From assembly GCA_917880885.1 (NCBI GenBank), contig OU862928.1:40908962-40972961 (forward strand): a stretch of 64,000 nucleotides of DNA, in the 5' to 3' direction. This document shows, piece by piece, positions 42,829 through 53,104 of the stretch. Source of the DNA: Limnephilus marmoratus. Lineage: Eukaryota > Arthropoda > Insecta > Trichoptera > Limnephilidae. Below the pieces are notes generated by a model that did no database searches, was not told the origin of the DNA, and saw only the letters and a list, made by a program, of their open reading frames with translations. The first letter of the stretch is position 1. The number at the start of each line of letters is the position of its first letter. The position numbers were made by a program, and so were the translations under genes.

Positions 42829-43025
42829 TTTGAAGTGAAAACTTATTTAGCACCGTTGTGATTTGAAACTCGATGAAACGAAAAAGCGACACTAAAAAGA
42901 CAAATTTGTAGGATTTAGCCTGTGAGATAGAATAATCGGTCTCCTCTTTGTGTGGTGCTTCGTAGCCTCATCAGTCTTGTCCACTTTAGTTTTCTGAAGG
43001 TTACACTTCTACCATGTGTGAACTG
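42829..43025 (-). mobile_element. Family M element
   Basis: TTTGAAGTGAAAACTTATTT to GGTTACACTTCTACCATGTG. Near full length. Confidence 0.78.
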
Positions 43026-43044
43026 GATAATTATGTTTTTTATC

Positions 43045-43127
43045 TACCTTTCCCTAAAAAAATCTTCCTCACGGCATCCTCAAAGATGACACAGGCCCCA
43101 AGGGAAATTGTTTTCCTCGGGACCACA
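43045..43127 (+). mobile_element. SINE-B 3' fragment
   Basis: ACCTTTCCCTAAAAAAATC, CACGGCATCCTCAAAGATGA, GGGACCACATGTGG. It runs directly into the next family M element. Confidence 0.6.
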
Positions 43128-43327
43128 TGTGGTAGAAGGGAAACCTTCAGAAAATTAAAGTAGACAAGAGTGGTGGGGCTACGAAGCACCGCACAAAGAG
43201 GATACCGATTAGTCTATCTCATTCACTCGGAGACTAAATCCTATAAATGTATGTGTTTCTTATTCGTTTTCGTTGCATCGGGTTTCAAATTACAACGGTT
43301 AGAAAAAAAAGTTTTCACTTCAAAAAA
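43128..43327 (+). mobile_element. Family M element
   Basis: GGTAGAAGGGAAACCTTCAG to AAGTTTTCACTTCAAAAA. The 5' hairpin is missing, and SINE-B sequence adjoins it. Confidence 0.75.
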
Positions 43328-43382
43328 CTATACTCATTTCGATATGATTTTAGATTTTCAAGGCCAAAAGTATTTTTGTTAT

Positions 43383-43510
43383 TTGTTTTTGGGGTGTTAT
43401 GCTGTGTTGCGTTACCTCCTTCTTTAGCCAACGTTTCGGACGGTGTTACAGCGTCCAAATGTGTCAAACATCGAGAAGAAGGTAGCGCAACACGACATAA
43501 CACCCCAAAA
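43383..43510. mobile_element. Palindromic Penelope-type terminal repeat
   Basis: GGGGTGTTATGCTGTGTTGC and GCAACACGACATAACACCCC flank a short inverted pair with AGCCAACGTTTCGGACGG. About 128 bp. Confidence 0.6.
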
Positions 43511-44132
43511 ACAAATAACAAAAATATACTCATCTCGTTTATGATTATAGAATTAATAAATAATTAATGAGATATTTAATAACATTAATGAATCTAGTAA
43601 ATCATTTATTCGTGTCTTGCCTACACATATTTTGAATTGGTATATTTTTTAATAATGTATTAGTCACTCTAACAGCTGTGACTACAAAATTAGATAATTT
43701 ATTCACTTGCATATTTACAATGTCCAATAATGTACGTATTCACATTGTGGATTGTACAGAAATGAATCTAGTTGCGAAGTTATTTGATCTTATGTTTACA
43801 ATCAAGGTCGAACTTATACCAAATATTATTAAGTATACTTATGTGTATACAGTATGTATATGTACTTTCGAATGTAATGGGCTAGTAATTTCGTCATGTA
43901 ATCGTTTTGTGTTACGCAAACGTCAAACTGTCAACTAAAACACTGTTTAGTAATTTGTTTTAGACATTTTTTATAGTGAGAAATATTGTCACTGTCAAAA
44001 ACATTTAATTTTCATGTCAGATTGATTTTTTATTAAATTATTGGTAAGGTGTAAATATTTCAATATATTTACATAATGCAAACGATGAAAAAAAGTTGTT
44101 TTTAACAATGATATATTATGTACATAAAATCA
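43511..44132. other. No feature recognised
   Basis: AT-rich. The 86-codon frame at 43678 has no recognisable motif. Confidence 0.42.
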
Positions 44133-44182
44133 AGTGTGCAGTTCACACGCTGTAGAAGTGAAACCTTCTGAAAACAAAACTT
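44133..44182 (+). mobile_element. Family M 5' end only
   Basis: GTGTGCAGTTCACACGCTGT, GAAGTGAAACCTTCTG. The rest is absent. Confidence 0.6.
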
Positions 44183-44719
44183 CGAGAGATCAGACGAATG
44201 CAGGGTATCGGGAGTAGGATAATTGTAGGGTTTATTTATTATAATACTAGCAGACCCGGCCACACCTTTCTGTGGCTAACGAAACACAACGCCATTACCC
44301 AACCTTTATAAAATCCACACCACCCGCTTGCCAGCTGCCGGCTGTCTGAATTGAATATTTGAATTTCTCGGCTTTTCTCTACTATAATAAGCATGTGTTA
44401 TACATATAAACCTTCCTCTTGAATCACTCTATCTATTGGTGAAAACCGCATGAAAATCCGTTGCGTAGTTTAAGAGCTAGTTCAGACACGGCGGATTCCG
44501 CGCGGATGCAAACCGCGCGGATCGACCGCGCGGATCTTAATAATATGGCATCCTACTAGAACGTTCATACAATACCGCGCGGACCACGCATCCGCGCGGT
44601 AGCCGCCACTCGACCGCCAGAAAATGAATTCGCGCGGACGCCGCGCGGATCTATTTCTATGACGTGCCTTCGGCGCGTTCAGTTGCTCCGTGAAATCCGC
44701 GCGTATCGGTCGTGTGACA

Positions 44720-44881
44720 ATGGATCGCTTCGACACCGAATTATTCATTGATGAAGTGGAAAAACTACCAGCTTTGTGGGACATCCAGTGCGCAGAGTAT
44801 TCCAATAAAATTGTCAAAAATGGTTGTCAGGAGCTAGTGGAATTTTTCGGTGACAAATATATATATGCTGATATTATGTAA
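44720..44881 (+). CDS. MADF-domain protein of Harbinger element, truncated
   Basis: A 53-residue frame beginning MDRFDTELFIDEVEKLPALW, then QCAEYSNKIVKNGCQELVEFF. The FI.EVEK.P.LWD....EY pattern is the start of a MADF (Myb/SANT-like) DNA-binding domain. PIF/Harbinger elements usually carry such a second protein, which helps the transposase bind DNA and enter the nucleus. The start chosen is the ATG at 44720 (context ACAATGG). An in-frame ATG at 44690 is also possible. The domain is cut after about half of its usual length, because the element's middle is deleted. Confidence 0.75.
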   Translation: MDRFDTELFIDEVEKLPALWDIQCAEYSNKIVKNGCQELVEFFGDKYIYADIM

Positions 44882-44892
44882 AAATAAAGACC

Positions 44893-45192
44893 TTACCTTA
44901 AAGTAATCACGAGTTTTTCTTCTGGTGACACGCTCGACCTCATATGAGTATCAGAAGACGCAATTTGTTCACTGATCGTTTCAAGTAATTCATCAAATGA
45001 ATTTATAGACATTCTTAAATAGTTAAAAAATTTGGGCTCAAAATTCCTCAACTTTGGGTATAAAGTCATAAACTGACCATGGGTGAGCCGATCACGCAAA
45101 ATAGGATGCACCCAATACTTTCGTTTTCTTTTTTTTTTAGGAGTAAGTACACACATATTGCTTCTTCGACTTTCATTATTCAGGCTATGCAC
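44893..45192 (-). CDS. Harbinger transposase, first exon only
   Basis: The 99-aa minus-strand frame begins with a basic stretch (TPKKKRKRKYW), a possible nuclear signal. It continues WVHPILRDRLTHGQFMTLYP, FFNYLRMSINSFDELLETIS and SPEEKLVITLR. The W.HP / KFF.Y.RMS..SFDELL / PEE+L..TLR order is that of the N-terminal part of HARBI1-like PIF/Harbinger transposases. The frame ends exactly at AG|GTAAGG, a canonical splice donor, so LR is likely the end of an exon. The following exon with the DDE residues is deleted. It is convergent with the MADF gene, only 12 bp away. It cannot encode an active enzyme. Confidence 0.8.
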   Translation of the reverse strand: MHSLNNESRRSNMCVLTPKKKRKRKYWVHPILRDRLTHGQFMTLYPKLRNFEPKFFNYLRMSINSFDELLETISEQIASSDTHMRSSVSPEEKLVITLR

Positions 45193-45609
45193 AACTAAAA
45201 ATACTGTATAACTATACTACTAGTGTGTAACCTTTCTTACGTTACTTTCTATTTGTTAATTTTTCTGTACTGATTGATGTAATCTATTTGTAAACTACAT
45301 TGAGCATGTATTTTTTTTATTTATATTGTTGTTATTTCATTGAATAAAGATTATTATTATTATTATTACTGAAATGAAGCGGCCGTCACCCTGTCACCCT
45401 ACCCCACTCCTCACGGTCACCGCGCGTATCTGAACACTTTCAATCCGCGCGGATGGGAACCTCGCGGTTTGCATCCGCGCGAAATCCGCCGTGTCTGAAC
45501 TAACGCTAAAAGATTAACGCGCACATACGTTTTGAGCGACTTATTTTATACTATGTAATGTAATGAATGATGACTAATGATTGTTACCAAGTTATTTTTT
45601 TTACATTTT

Positions 45610-45783
45610 ACTCTACGAAGCATCGCACAAAGAGGAGGCCGACAGGCTACAAAGGACACCGATTAATCTAATTCCTTCGCGGGCTAAATTTAATAGATGG
45701 ATGTGTTTGTCTCTTTTTAGCGTCGCTTTTTCGTTTCATCGAGTTTCAAATCACGACGGTACTAAAAAAGTTTTCACTTCAAT
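45610..45783 (+). mobile_element. Family M element, head truncated
   Basis: CTACGAAGCATCGCACAAAG to AAAAAAGTTTTCACTTCAAT. First of four in a row. Confidence 0.75.
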
Positions 45784-45791
45784 AAAAAAAT

Positions 45792-46013
45792 CAGTGTGGA
45801 ATTCACAATTCAAACGCGGTAGAAATAAAATCTTCAGAAAACTAAAGTAGACAAGAGTGGGGAGGCTACGAAGCACCGCACAAAAAGGAGACCGATTAGT
45901 CTATCTCATTCTCTCGTAGGCTAAATCATGTAGAGGTATCTATGTTTTTGTCTCTTTTTCGTTTCATCGAGTTTCAAATCACAACGGTGCTAAAGAAGTT
46001 TTCTCTTCAAAAA
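45792..46013 (+). mobile_element. Family M element
   Basis: AGTGTGGAATTCACAATTCA to GAAGTTTTCTCTTCAAAAAA. Second in the row. Confidence 0.75.
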
Positions 46014-46016
46014 AAT

Positions 46017-46271
46017 TGTGTGCAGTTCACATGCAGTAGAAGTGAAACCTTCAGAAAACTAAAATAGACAAGATTAGGGAGGCTATGAAACACCGCACAA
46101 AGAGGAGACCGATAAACTACGAAGCACCGCATAAAGAGGTGACTGATTATTCTATATCATTCTCTCGCAGACTAAATCATTTAGATGTTTGGGTTTGTCT
46201 CTTTTAGTGTCGCTTTTTCGTTTCATCGAGTTTCAAATCACAACGGTGCTAAAGAAGTTTTCACTTCAAAA
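46017..46271 (+). mobile_element. Family M element with internal duplication
   Basis: GTGTGCAGTTCACATGCAGT to AGTTTTCACTTCAAAAAT. It contains the GAAACACCGCACAAAGAGGA segment and a second GAAGCACCGCATAAAGAGGT, a ~40 bp direct duplication. Third in the row. Confidence 0.75.
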
Positions 46272-46273
46272 AT

Positions 46274-46478
46274 TGTGTGCAGTCCACACGCGGTAGAAGT
46301 GAAACCTTCAGAAAACTAAAGCAGACAAGAGTGTGGAGGCTACGAAATAACGCAAAAAAAGGAGTTTTATTAACCGAATATATATATCTCATTCTCTCGC
46401 AGGCTAAATCCTATAGATGTAGAGTGTCGCTTTTTTGTTTCATCGAGTTTCAAATCACAACAGTGCTTTCACGTCAAA
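46274..46478 (+). mobile_element. Family M element
   Basis: GTGTGCAGTCCACACGCGGT to GTGCTTTCACGTCAAAAAC. The 3' end is shortened. Fourth in the row. Confidence 0.72.
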
Positions 46479-47454
46479 AACGACAGTCTTCCTTGAAGCC
46501 GTTCGTGTATTTACTAGCCCAACGTGATCGAAATATACACTCCATTGAATGCCCTTTAAAAATAAGGCGACACAGTTTCAAATGGAAAATTACTCGATAA
46601 CAATCTGATTGTTTAACAACACATAAAACACACATTACTATGTGGACTTACCTAGAGGAAAACTATCGCAGAACAGCATCCATTGACACAATAATAACTT
46701 TAAAACATTCTACTTAAAAACTTTGAAATTTGAAATCAGCCAAACTTATAGGCTTCGCAGAATTCAAAATACAACAATAAATTCACTCACTTATGACAAA
46801 AAAACTTCAAGCGACACAATCAAAACCACTTCAAATTCACAAACACGAAAACAATAACATAAAATTATCGCTTATTTCACAACAATATTTCCACTGCTAA
46901 ACTAATTAGATATCATTATTTACTCTCGCGAACTAAAAACCGTGTGAAAATTTATTAAAACCAAGTTAAAACGTATTTTAATTCACCGTTGTTTTGATTT
47001 TAAGGTTTATCAACTAAATTAACAGTTGTTAAATCGATCGTTGCCGATTTTTAAGCAGTTGTAAGTTATTATCAACGCGTTGTTAGCAACGAACATCGCC
47101 CGGCAACGGTTCGCGCTTTACTGAGTTACGGTCGGTTGGTTCATAATGCATTTTACCTGTGCTAGTAAAGCCTGACTCATACGGCGCAGATAATAAAAGA
47201 TAATAATAATAATAATATTGTATTATATCTGGTGTCATTTTCATCTTATCTCTTTGATTAGGAGACATTTAATGATTGTAAAATTAATTGGTCATGTTGT
47301 AATTTCTCTATAATTCATTGATTTTTGCAAAGATTGTCGATTTTAATGAAAAGATAACACTTGTATGAATCGTTAACAATTTTATCAGTGAAAACTGGTA
47401 ACAAAAGATTTTATTTTAAGTTCTTCGCTTATTCCGTTTGTGCATTTGATTTTT
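46479..47454. other. No feature recognised
   Basis: AT-rich. (TAA)n at about 47200-47220. Confidence 0.42.
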
Positions 47455-47640
47455 TAGTGAAAACTCGATGAAACGAAAAATAACACTAAAACGAGACAAA
47501 AACATACATCTGTAGGATTTAGCCTGCTGGAGAAAGAGAATAATCGCTATCCTCTTTTTGCGGTGCTTCTTAGCCTTTCTACTCTTGTCTACTTTAATTT
47601 TCGGAAGGTTTCACTAATACCGCATGTGAATTGCATACTC
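47455..47640 (-). mobile_element. Family M element
   Basis: GTGAAAACTCGATGAAACGA to GGTTTCACTAATACCGCATG. Joined head-to-tail to the next copy. Confidence 0.72.
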
Positions 47641-47644
47641 TGTT

Positions 47645-47855
47645 TTCGAAGTGAAAACTTCTTTAGCACCGTTGTGATTTGAAACTCGATGAAACGAAAA
47701 AGCGATACTATAAGACTAACGTAAATCTGTAGGATTTAGCCTGCGAGAGAATGAGATATAATAATCGGTTTCCTCTTTGTGCGGTGCTTCGTAGCCTCCC
47801 CACTCTTGTCGACTTTAGTTTTCTGAAGGTTTCAATTCTACCGCGTGTGAACTTC
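47645..47855 (-). mobile_element. Family M element
   Basis: TTCGAAGTGAAAACTTCTTT to GGTTTCAATTCTACCGCGTG. Near full length. Confidence 0.78.
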
Positions 47856-48039
47856 ACGCATGTATTTTTTAATCAATATTTTGGAAGCGGCGCTGACCAA
47901 GTTTCGCGAATAACCGTAGCTTTATCGGAACTATATAGTGTAATATTAACAAACATCTATATAGATACGGGTAGGTCTAGAGATATATCTGCATAATAAT
48001 ATCACAACTGAGGGAGAAAGTAGATACAGTGTCATATAT

Positions 48040-48475
48040 CATATTGTCGAAACTTGCCAAAACTCCATGGAAAGAAGTATGTTAGGGAAAAGACTGTCCG
48101 ATAGAATAATAATCGAAACCATTAAGAAACAAACAAGAACAAAAGACATCACAAAAACAATTAAAAAGCTAAAGTGGAAGTGGTCAGGCCACACAGTTAG
48201 AGGAAATGAAAAATGGTAAAAATTAGTTATGAATTGGTTCACAAGTGACAAGAAGAGAAAACGAGGTAGACCATTTAGACGGTGCGTTGACGACATCAAA
48301 GCCATAGCAGGTGGTACATGGACAAAAGTAGCTAATGATAGAGAGAAATGGCGACAGCCAACTGTCAACTATTTGGCTCTGGCCTTTGTCAACTATTGAC
48401 ATACAGACAAGGAGTCGATGCATGATAATGTAATGTAATTTACTGTCTGAATAAAGGCTATTATTATTATTATCA
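48040..48475 (+). pseudogene. RTE-type LINE fragment with (ATT)n tail
   Basis: The plus strand reads NSMERSMLGKRLSDRIIIE, then KLKWKWSGHTVRGNEKW, a stop, then KKRKRGRPFRRCVDDIKAIA and a final block. The ERSMLG / L.DRI / KWKW.GH..R / RGRP..RW.DDI pattern is typical downstream of the RT domain. The 3' end is TGAATAAAGGCTATTATTATT. One in-frame stop. Fourth distinct LINE 3' end type in the window. Confidence 0.82.
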
Positions 48476-48909
48476 CCTTTAATCCGTCAAATGGATGTTT
48501 CTTAGCTCCATAGCTCAAAACACTCAAAATCGTCGTCACGTTACAACCTGTAAGCCCATGGGTTGACCTGGATATTCCAGATAAAAAATATTTTGAAAAT
48601 TCATGCCGACTTCTCTGTTTCATTAATAAAATACGCAGAATTTATTTTAATTGCCTTATCTTACCTATTATTTAACTCCCCCCCCCCCCCCTTTATTTTG
48701 CATTTCGTCCCTTTCTTGTCGCACTATCTCACTCATTTATATTGCGTATGCAGGAATTCCCAAAAGTAATCATTCTTTGTTATTTTAGTCGTGGGTTTTA
48801 ATTCTTTCACGATTAACAAAAGTATTACACGAAAAGAAAGATTTTTACTGTAATACAAATATTCTCAATTTTTGAGTTGCGCCATCTTTTGAGCCAGCTA
48901 GTATCTAAT
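48476..48909. other. No feature recognised; C-run at 48678-48690
   Basis: AT-rich with a single C homopolymer. Confidence 0.42.
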
Positions 48910-49135
48910 TTCAAAGATTTTTTTTTGTTTTGTCTGAGGATTAAACCTTCTTCTCCAGGGACTAACTAAACTAAGTGAAGATCGATGAACACCTAAGCCA
49001 AATCTTAATTGGATGCATACAATTTCAATTTTTGTTTTGTTTGACTAAGGATTGAACCTTCCTCTCCAGGGACTAACTAAAACGAAGGAAGACCGCCAAT
49101 ACTTAAGCCAAGTCCTAATTGGATGATACCGACAT
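48910..49135 (-). repeat. SINE-C tandem pair
   Basis: Two direct copies of a ~105 bp unit (AGGATTGAACCTTCCTCTCC, CCAGGGACTAACTAAA, AAGCCAAATCTTAATTGGAT), the second followed by CCGACATTTATTTCGTAAG. The minus strand has a box B-like GGTTCAATCC. A related copy lies at 28955. Confidence 0.55.
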
Positions 49136-49424
49136 TTATTTCGTAAGTATGTTAACTGATGTAAACTTTTAAATATATCATCCTATATCATTCAATTTCA
49201 GAAAAATGTGTGAACGTGAGTCCCATAAAAACTTGTCATTGACAACGAGTCTATTTGTATATAGTTACAGCTCGATCGGATGTCGGGAAGTGGGTTAATT
49301 TATACTTCCAAGATTTGCATTCATTCATTCTTTCATCCAAAACCAAACCGAAATTCAAATGGATGTTGGTATTTTAATATAAACAAATCCCGAGAATGTT
49401 TAACTGTCTGAAAAAAAATACAAG
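49136..49424. other. Repeat flank with GATGTCGGGAAGTGGGTTA
   Basis: The GGATGTCGGGAAGTGGGTTA block also occurs at about 29190, so the repeat around SINE-C extends here. Identity unknown. Confidence 0.4.
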
Positions 49425-49640
49425 TGGGCTGTTCACACACGGTAGGAGTGAAACCTTCAGAAAAATAAAGTAGACAAGAGTGGGGAGGCTACGAAGCACT
49501 GCACAAAGAGAAGATCTATTATCACATTCTCTTGCAGGCTTAATCCTATGATGTATTTATTTGTCTCTTTTTAGTGTCGCTATTTTTCGTTTCATTGAGT
49601 TTCAAACCACAACGGTGTTAAAGAAGTTTTCACTTCAAAA
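49425..49640 (+). mobile_element. Family M element
   Basis: GCTGTTCACACACGGTAGGA to AAGAAGTTTTCACTTCAAAA. Near full length. Confidence 0.78.
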
Positions 49641-50044
49641 ACTGTTTTTAATAATAAAAATATATTATTGCAGTCTTAAGGGTTCGAACGAAACCTGATC
49701 GATGATGAAATAAAATTAACCTACCATTCACCGATGAACCGTGTAACTTCGGCTTTACGGTCCCGTCACAATGGCCATACAAAATGGGCTCAATGTGTTC
49801 CTACCTGTCATATTATACCTACACCCGCAACACACTCACTCACACCTACATCTATACCTATATACACACAGACACACGATGTTATAGCTACCTGTCCATT
49901 GTATTACACGGTTACTAAACAAACTAACTGACAAACATCAAAGGTAAACAGTCACACACACTTTTAATTTATTTATTTAGGTTTTAGTAGCTTGTTCCCG
50001 TGAAAAAATGAATGGAAATTTTGTAACATTTTTTTTGTTAACTC
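49641..50044. other. No feature recognised; CACA-rich patch
   Basis: ACACTCACTCACACC and ACACACAGACACACG patches at 49820-49880. Low-complexity only. Confidence 0.42.
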
Positions 50045-50157
50045 CCACGCAAGAGTCCCAACTACCGAAGACAGTGGGACTATGACATCCCTATTTGAGG
50101 TACGATTGTGCGTGCGATTTTCGTTTTGCAATAGGGCTGACGGAATGACGGCTTCCG

Positions 50158-50452
50158 TCGAGCTTCCTGGTCGAGGGGTAAGGCTCTTGACTCACAATCC
50201 ACAGGTTGCTGGTTCGAATCCCGGTGTGCGCAATAAAATTTTATTTTTACCGCTATTCAGAATTGAAACGTTGCTTGAAGTGGCTTTAGCCATGTTTGGT
50301 GACCAGATCTGAATAGGCAGGTACTTTCCCACCTTCCTCTTTCGCATCTCCTTCTTCTCCCCAGTGCCTCCAGCTTCACAACATATCCCGATTAAGGATG
50401 GTATGGCTCCAGACGGGGGCAGCAGGGACTCTTGTGCGGTATTCACATAAAA
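50158..50452 (+). mobile_element. SINE-A
   Basis: Head with box A-like GGTCGAGGGGTAAGGCTCTT and box B-like GGTTCGAATCCC. The body lacks the AT-rich segment (from CGCAATAAAATTTTATTT straight to CCGCTATTCAGAATTG). The end is CTTGTGCGGTATTCAC. A reverse scrap of the same family is at 50045-50105. Confidence 0.72.
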
Positions 50453-50479
50453 AGGGCTTTTTAAAGTTACCAACGTTTC

Positions 50480-50675
50480 TACATTTGAGTAAAGCACCTC
50501 ACCGCAGTGGGAGGGATGGATTGGATGGATCTCACTCCTGTACACATTGACTCCTACCCACCCCTCATTCCCTTTTCCTTCCTAAAAAGACCCTCCACAC
50601 AGCAACCCCAAAGATGACGTAGGTCCTGGGGGGATTTTTTTCCCAGGGTCATCTGTGTACGGCTAATGTAAAAAG
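50480..50675 (+). mobile_element. SINE-B 3' part joined to SINE-A
   Basis: CTCACCGCAGTGGGAGGGAT, TTGACTCCTACCCACCCC, CACACAGCAACCCCAAAGAT, GTGTACGGCTAATG. Another A-then-B arrangement. Confidence 0.65.
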
Positions 50676-51169
50676 AATAAATGAAAATAATTTTAGTTGT
50701 CATTTAAAAAAAATTATTAATGTATCAAGAATTCAGACTATCCCGTAATTTGTCACGGTTCTGTGAAACACTAATATACAAGATAATACCTTATAAAGTA
50801 AACGTATACTAATAAACGTGTTTTAAATTTTACAAACCTGATAAACAATCGTTTAATGTGTGATAAATGGTTGTTTAACAGTTGTGTAAAAAAAAAAAAA
50901 ACACATTTATTAGTAAGGTGGAATGTGTCATAGCAATTAAGCTTGTAAGGTTAAAACTTAACAGGGGGGAAAAATTAACCCCAATTCGCACGGTTTGGTA
51001 AGAATCTTGGAACGTTTGAACCCCATGATTAAAATGCGGACACGCGTTGCCTTTCAAAGTCCAAAGTTTCCCCTACTTACTTTCACCCTTGGGAAGGTGA
51101 GAAGGTAGAGAAAGGTTGACTAATACAACCTACAGCCAGGTCAGATTAACTATTGTGATAATTTCTGGG
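50676..51169. other. No feature recognised
   Basis: AT-rich unique sequence. Confidence 0.45.
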
Positions 51170-51265
51170 TTATTATGCCGTGTTGCGCTTCCGTCATCTT
51201 TATCTAACATCTACGTTACGGACAGCTTTCATCGTATGACGGAGCTGTCTAAACGTAGGCTAAAG
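51170..51265. mobile_element. Penelope-type terminal repeat, degraded
   Basis: GGGTTATTATGCCGTGTTGC and the inverted AACGTAGGCTAAAGAATGAG. Mutated copy of the block at 40100. Confidence 0.45.
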
Positions 51266-51360
51266 AATGAGTAATAAGGAAGTTGAGTGAAATATATTTT
51301 GACTTATAAAAAATATGTTCATGTAAATCATAAAATATCGATTACAAATATATAAATATA

Positions 51361-51906
51361 CTAGCTGATCGGGCGAACTTCGTACCGCCTCAGAATCAAA
51401 AACTGTTGTCAACTTATTAGCTGAATTGATCTAAATTGTTTCTCCCTGCGTATACCCATACCTTGATCTAAATTGTTTCTCCCTGCGTATCCTTTCCCCT
51501 CTCGGGTTCCCTCTCCCTCTCCCCACTCCACTTCTCCCCTTCCCCATCCCGCTAACCCCCCTTCCAGATTTCATTTCCCCCCTCCCCCTCCCCCCTCCCC
51601 CCTCCCCTTCCCCCTGCCCCCTCCCCTCTTCCCCCTCCCCCCTCCCCCGGTTCACAGTTCAATATTATACCCCTTACAATATTGCTGCAGTTCTTTCAAA
51701 ATAGGAGAATTCGTTCCATACAAAATGTATGGGGAAAATAATTTTCTTCGGAGTGGAACACCCTTTACTTTTAGGGGTATGAAAAATAGATTTTGGTCGA
51801 TTCTCAGACCTACCAGATAAGCACACAAAATTTCATCAAAATTGGTCCAGCCGTTTCGGAGGAGTATGGTAACAAACACCGTGACACGAGAATTTTATAT
51901 ATTAGA
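51361..51906 (-). mobile_element. Helitron-C copy
   Basis: CTAGCTGATCGGGCGAACTT at the left; CCGTTTCGGAGGAGTATGG, ACCGTGACACGAGAATTTT and TATTAGA at the right; A before, T after. Contains a C-rich tract at 51490-51650. Same right end as 54481-55312. Nonautonomous. Confidence 0.75.
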
Positions 51907-51914
51907 TTTATATA

Positions 51915-52400
51915 CTTGCTGGTCCCGGCATGCGTTGCTATGCCATTTAATAAAGAAATTGTTTCTCCCTGTGTGTCCTTTCCCATTCCTCCCGTTCCCC
52001 TTCCGCCTCCTCTTCCCCTCTCGCGTTCCCACTCCGTCACCTCCACCTTCCCTCTCCCCACTCCACACCCCCCCTTCCCCCGTCCCGCGAACCCCCCTCC
52101 CGAGTTCCCCTTCCCCCTCCCAGGTCCCCCTCCCCCCTCCCAGGTTCCCCTCCCCCTCCCTGGTTTCCCTCCCCCATCTCTCCCTCCCTCCCGCTTTCCA
52201 TAGCAATAGCCGCTTCCTCGCGTGCCACCAATAGCAATTTTTTTATACAAATTTCATAATGCCAGAGGTAAACGGAAGTTTTATAAAAACCTTGTCCTGA
52301 CAATAACGAACACACAAAAAAAGAATTATCCAATTTGGTGCAGTCGTTCGAAAGTTATGCGCTTAGCAACACATTCAGAGATTCATTTTTATATAGAAGA
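51915..52400 (-). mobile_element. Helitron-B copy adjoining Helitron-C
   Basis: CTTGCTGGTCCCGGCATGCG (a mutated CTAG end), C-rich tract, GCAATTTTTTTATACAAATT, GTGCAGTCGTTCGAAAGTTA, TTTTTATATAGAAGA. It lies eight bases after the C copy, in the same orientation. Confidence 0.68.
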
Positions 52401-52549
52401 TTATTATTCTTAGAATTAATTAAACCGCTATCAATTGCAGAAACATAAAAATGGTCCATTTTTCGACCATAATCACTCCAGTGGGGTACTGTTAAAAGTT
52501 GGAAGTCAATTACCTTTCAAATTTTCCTGCATATGTGTATCTGCGTTTG

Positions 52550-52670
52550 CCAGGTATTTCTCTTTCCTGTTTCTCTTCACAACATACTTCGATTTAGGAT
52601 GTCATAGTCCTAAGGAACCTGACAGACAGGAGCAGGTTGTGACTCTTGTGCGATTGTCCTTCAAAAATGT
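52550..52670 (+). mobile_element. SINE-A 3' scrap
   Basis: GCCAGGTATTTCTCTTTCC, CAACATACTTCGATTTAGGA, GTGACTCTTGTGCGATTGTC. Diverged. Confidence 0.5.
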
Positions 52671-52689
52671 ATACGAATTCCGAACCTAC

Positions 52690-53095
52690 TGGTAATAGAT
52701 GAACGAATCTCCCTTAAACATTTGAAGTTTTTAAGCTCTTAAAAATATATATATGTTATTTTTGAAGATAATATTTAGATGCGTTCCGCGCCGAAACGCA
52801 AATTATATAAAATTCCCTCGATAGAAAAAAATCGCAAAGTATGCTCCGAAAATTATTATAAACACGTTTGTTTTAGTTATTTTACAAGTTATAGTTGTGA
52901 AAAAATTCACAATGTTTCTTTAAATGATACTTAAGATAACCCCCATGAGATTTTTGCTTTAAACGAACCGTGTTTTATTAAACATTTTCGTATCGATTTT
53001 ATCGCTTTGCATATTAGCGCGCTCCTCTAACATTCACAATTACATATCTCTCCATCTTCTTCTTTTTGAACGCGGATGCGGCGCTACCCGAATTT
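52690..53095 (-). mobile_element. TTAA-type element remnant 1
   Basis: CTCCCTTAAACATTTGAAG to CGGCGCTACCCG; reverse complement of 21516-21942. The short terminal repeats are not preserved. Confidence 0.6.
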
Positions 53096-53104
53096 CTACC
53101 GATT

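Larger units (their letters stand above)
44474..45506. mobile_element. PIF/Harbinger transposon, internally deleted
   Basis: 1033 bp. The termini GAGCTAGTTCAGACACGG and the complement of CCGTGTCTGAACTAACGC are inverted repeats that extend into CGGATT. The 3 bp target duplication is TAA (44471-44473 and 45507-45509), the size and type expected for PIF/Harbinger. The Helitron copy at 24716 shows the empty site GTTTAAAAG in complement. Both subterminal regions are dense in CCGCGCGGAT motifs, likely transposase binding sites. Two convergent partial genes remain, a MADF protein and the first transposase exon. A nested LINE-like 3' tail ((ATT)n) lies at about 45200-45370. Confidence 0.9.
44247..45560 (-). 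mobile_element. Helitron-A split by a Harbinger element
   Basis: CTAGCAGACCCGGCC, GGCTAACGAAACACAACGCC and GTGAAAACCGCATGAAAATC run up to 44473. It resumes at 45507 with TAAAAGATTAACGCGCACAT and ends near TTTTATACTATGTAATG. Apart from the insert it matches the uninterrupted copy at 24716-25235 in reverse. Confidence 0.75.

Noticed and set aside
44690..44719. Upstream ATG for the MADF frame
   Set aside because: Possible, but the ATG at 44720 has the better context and starts at the expected domain edge.
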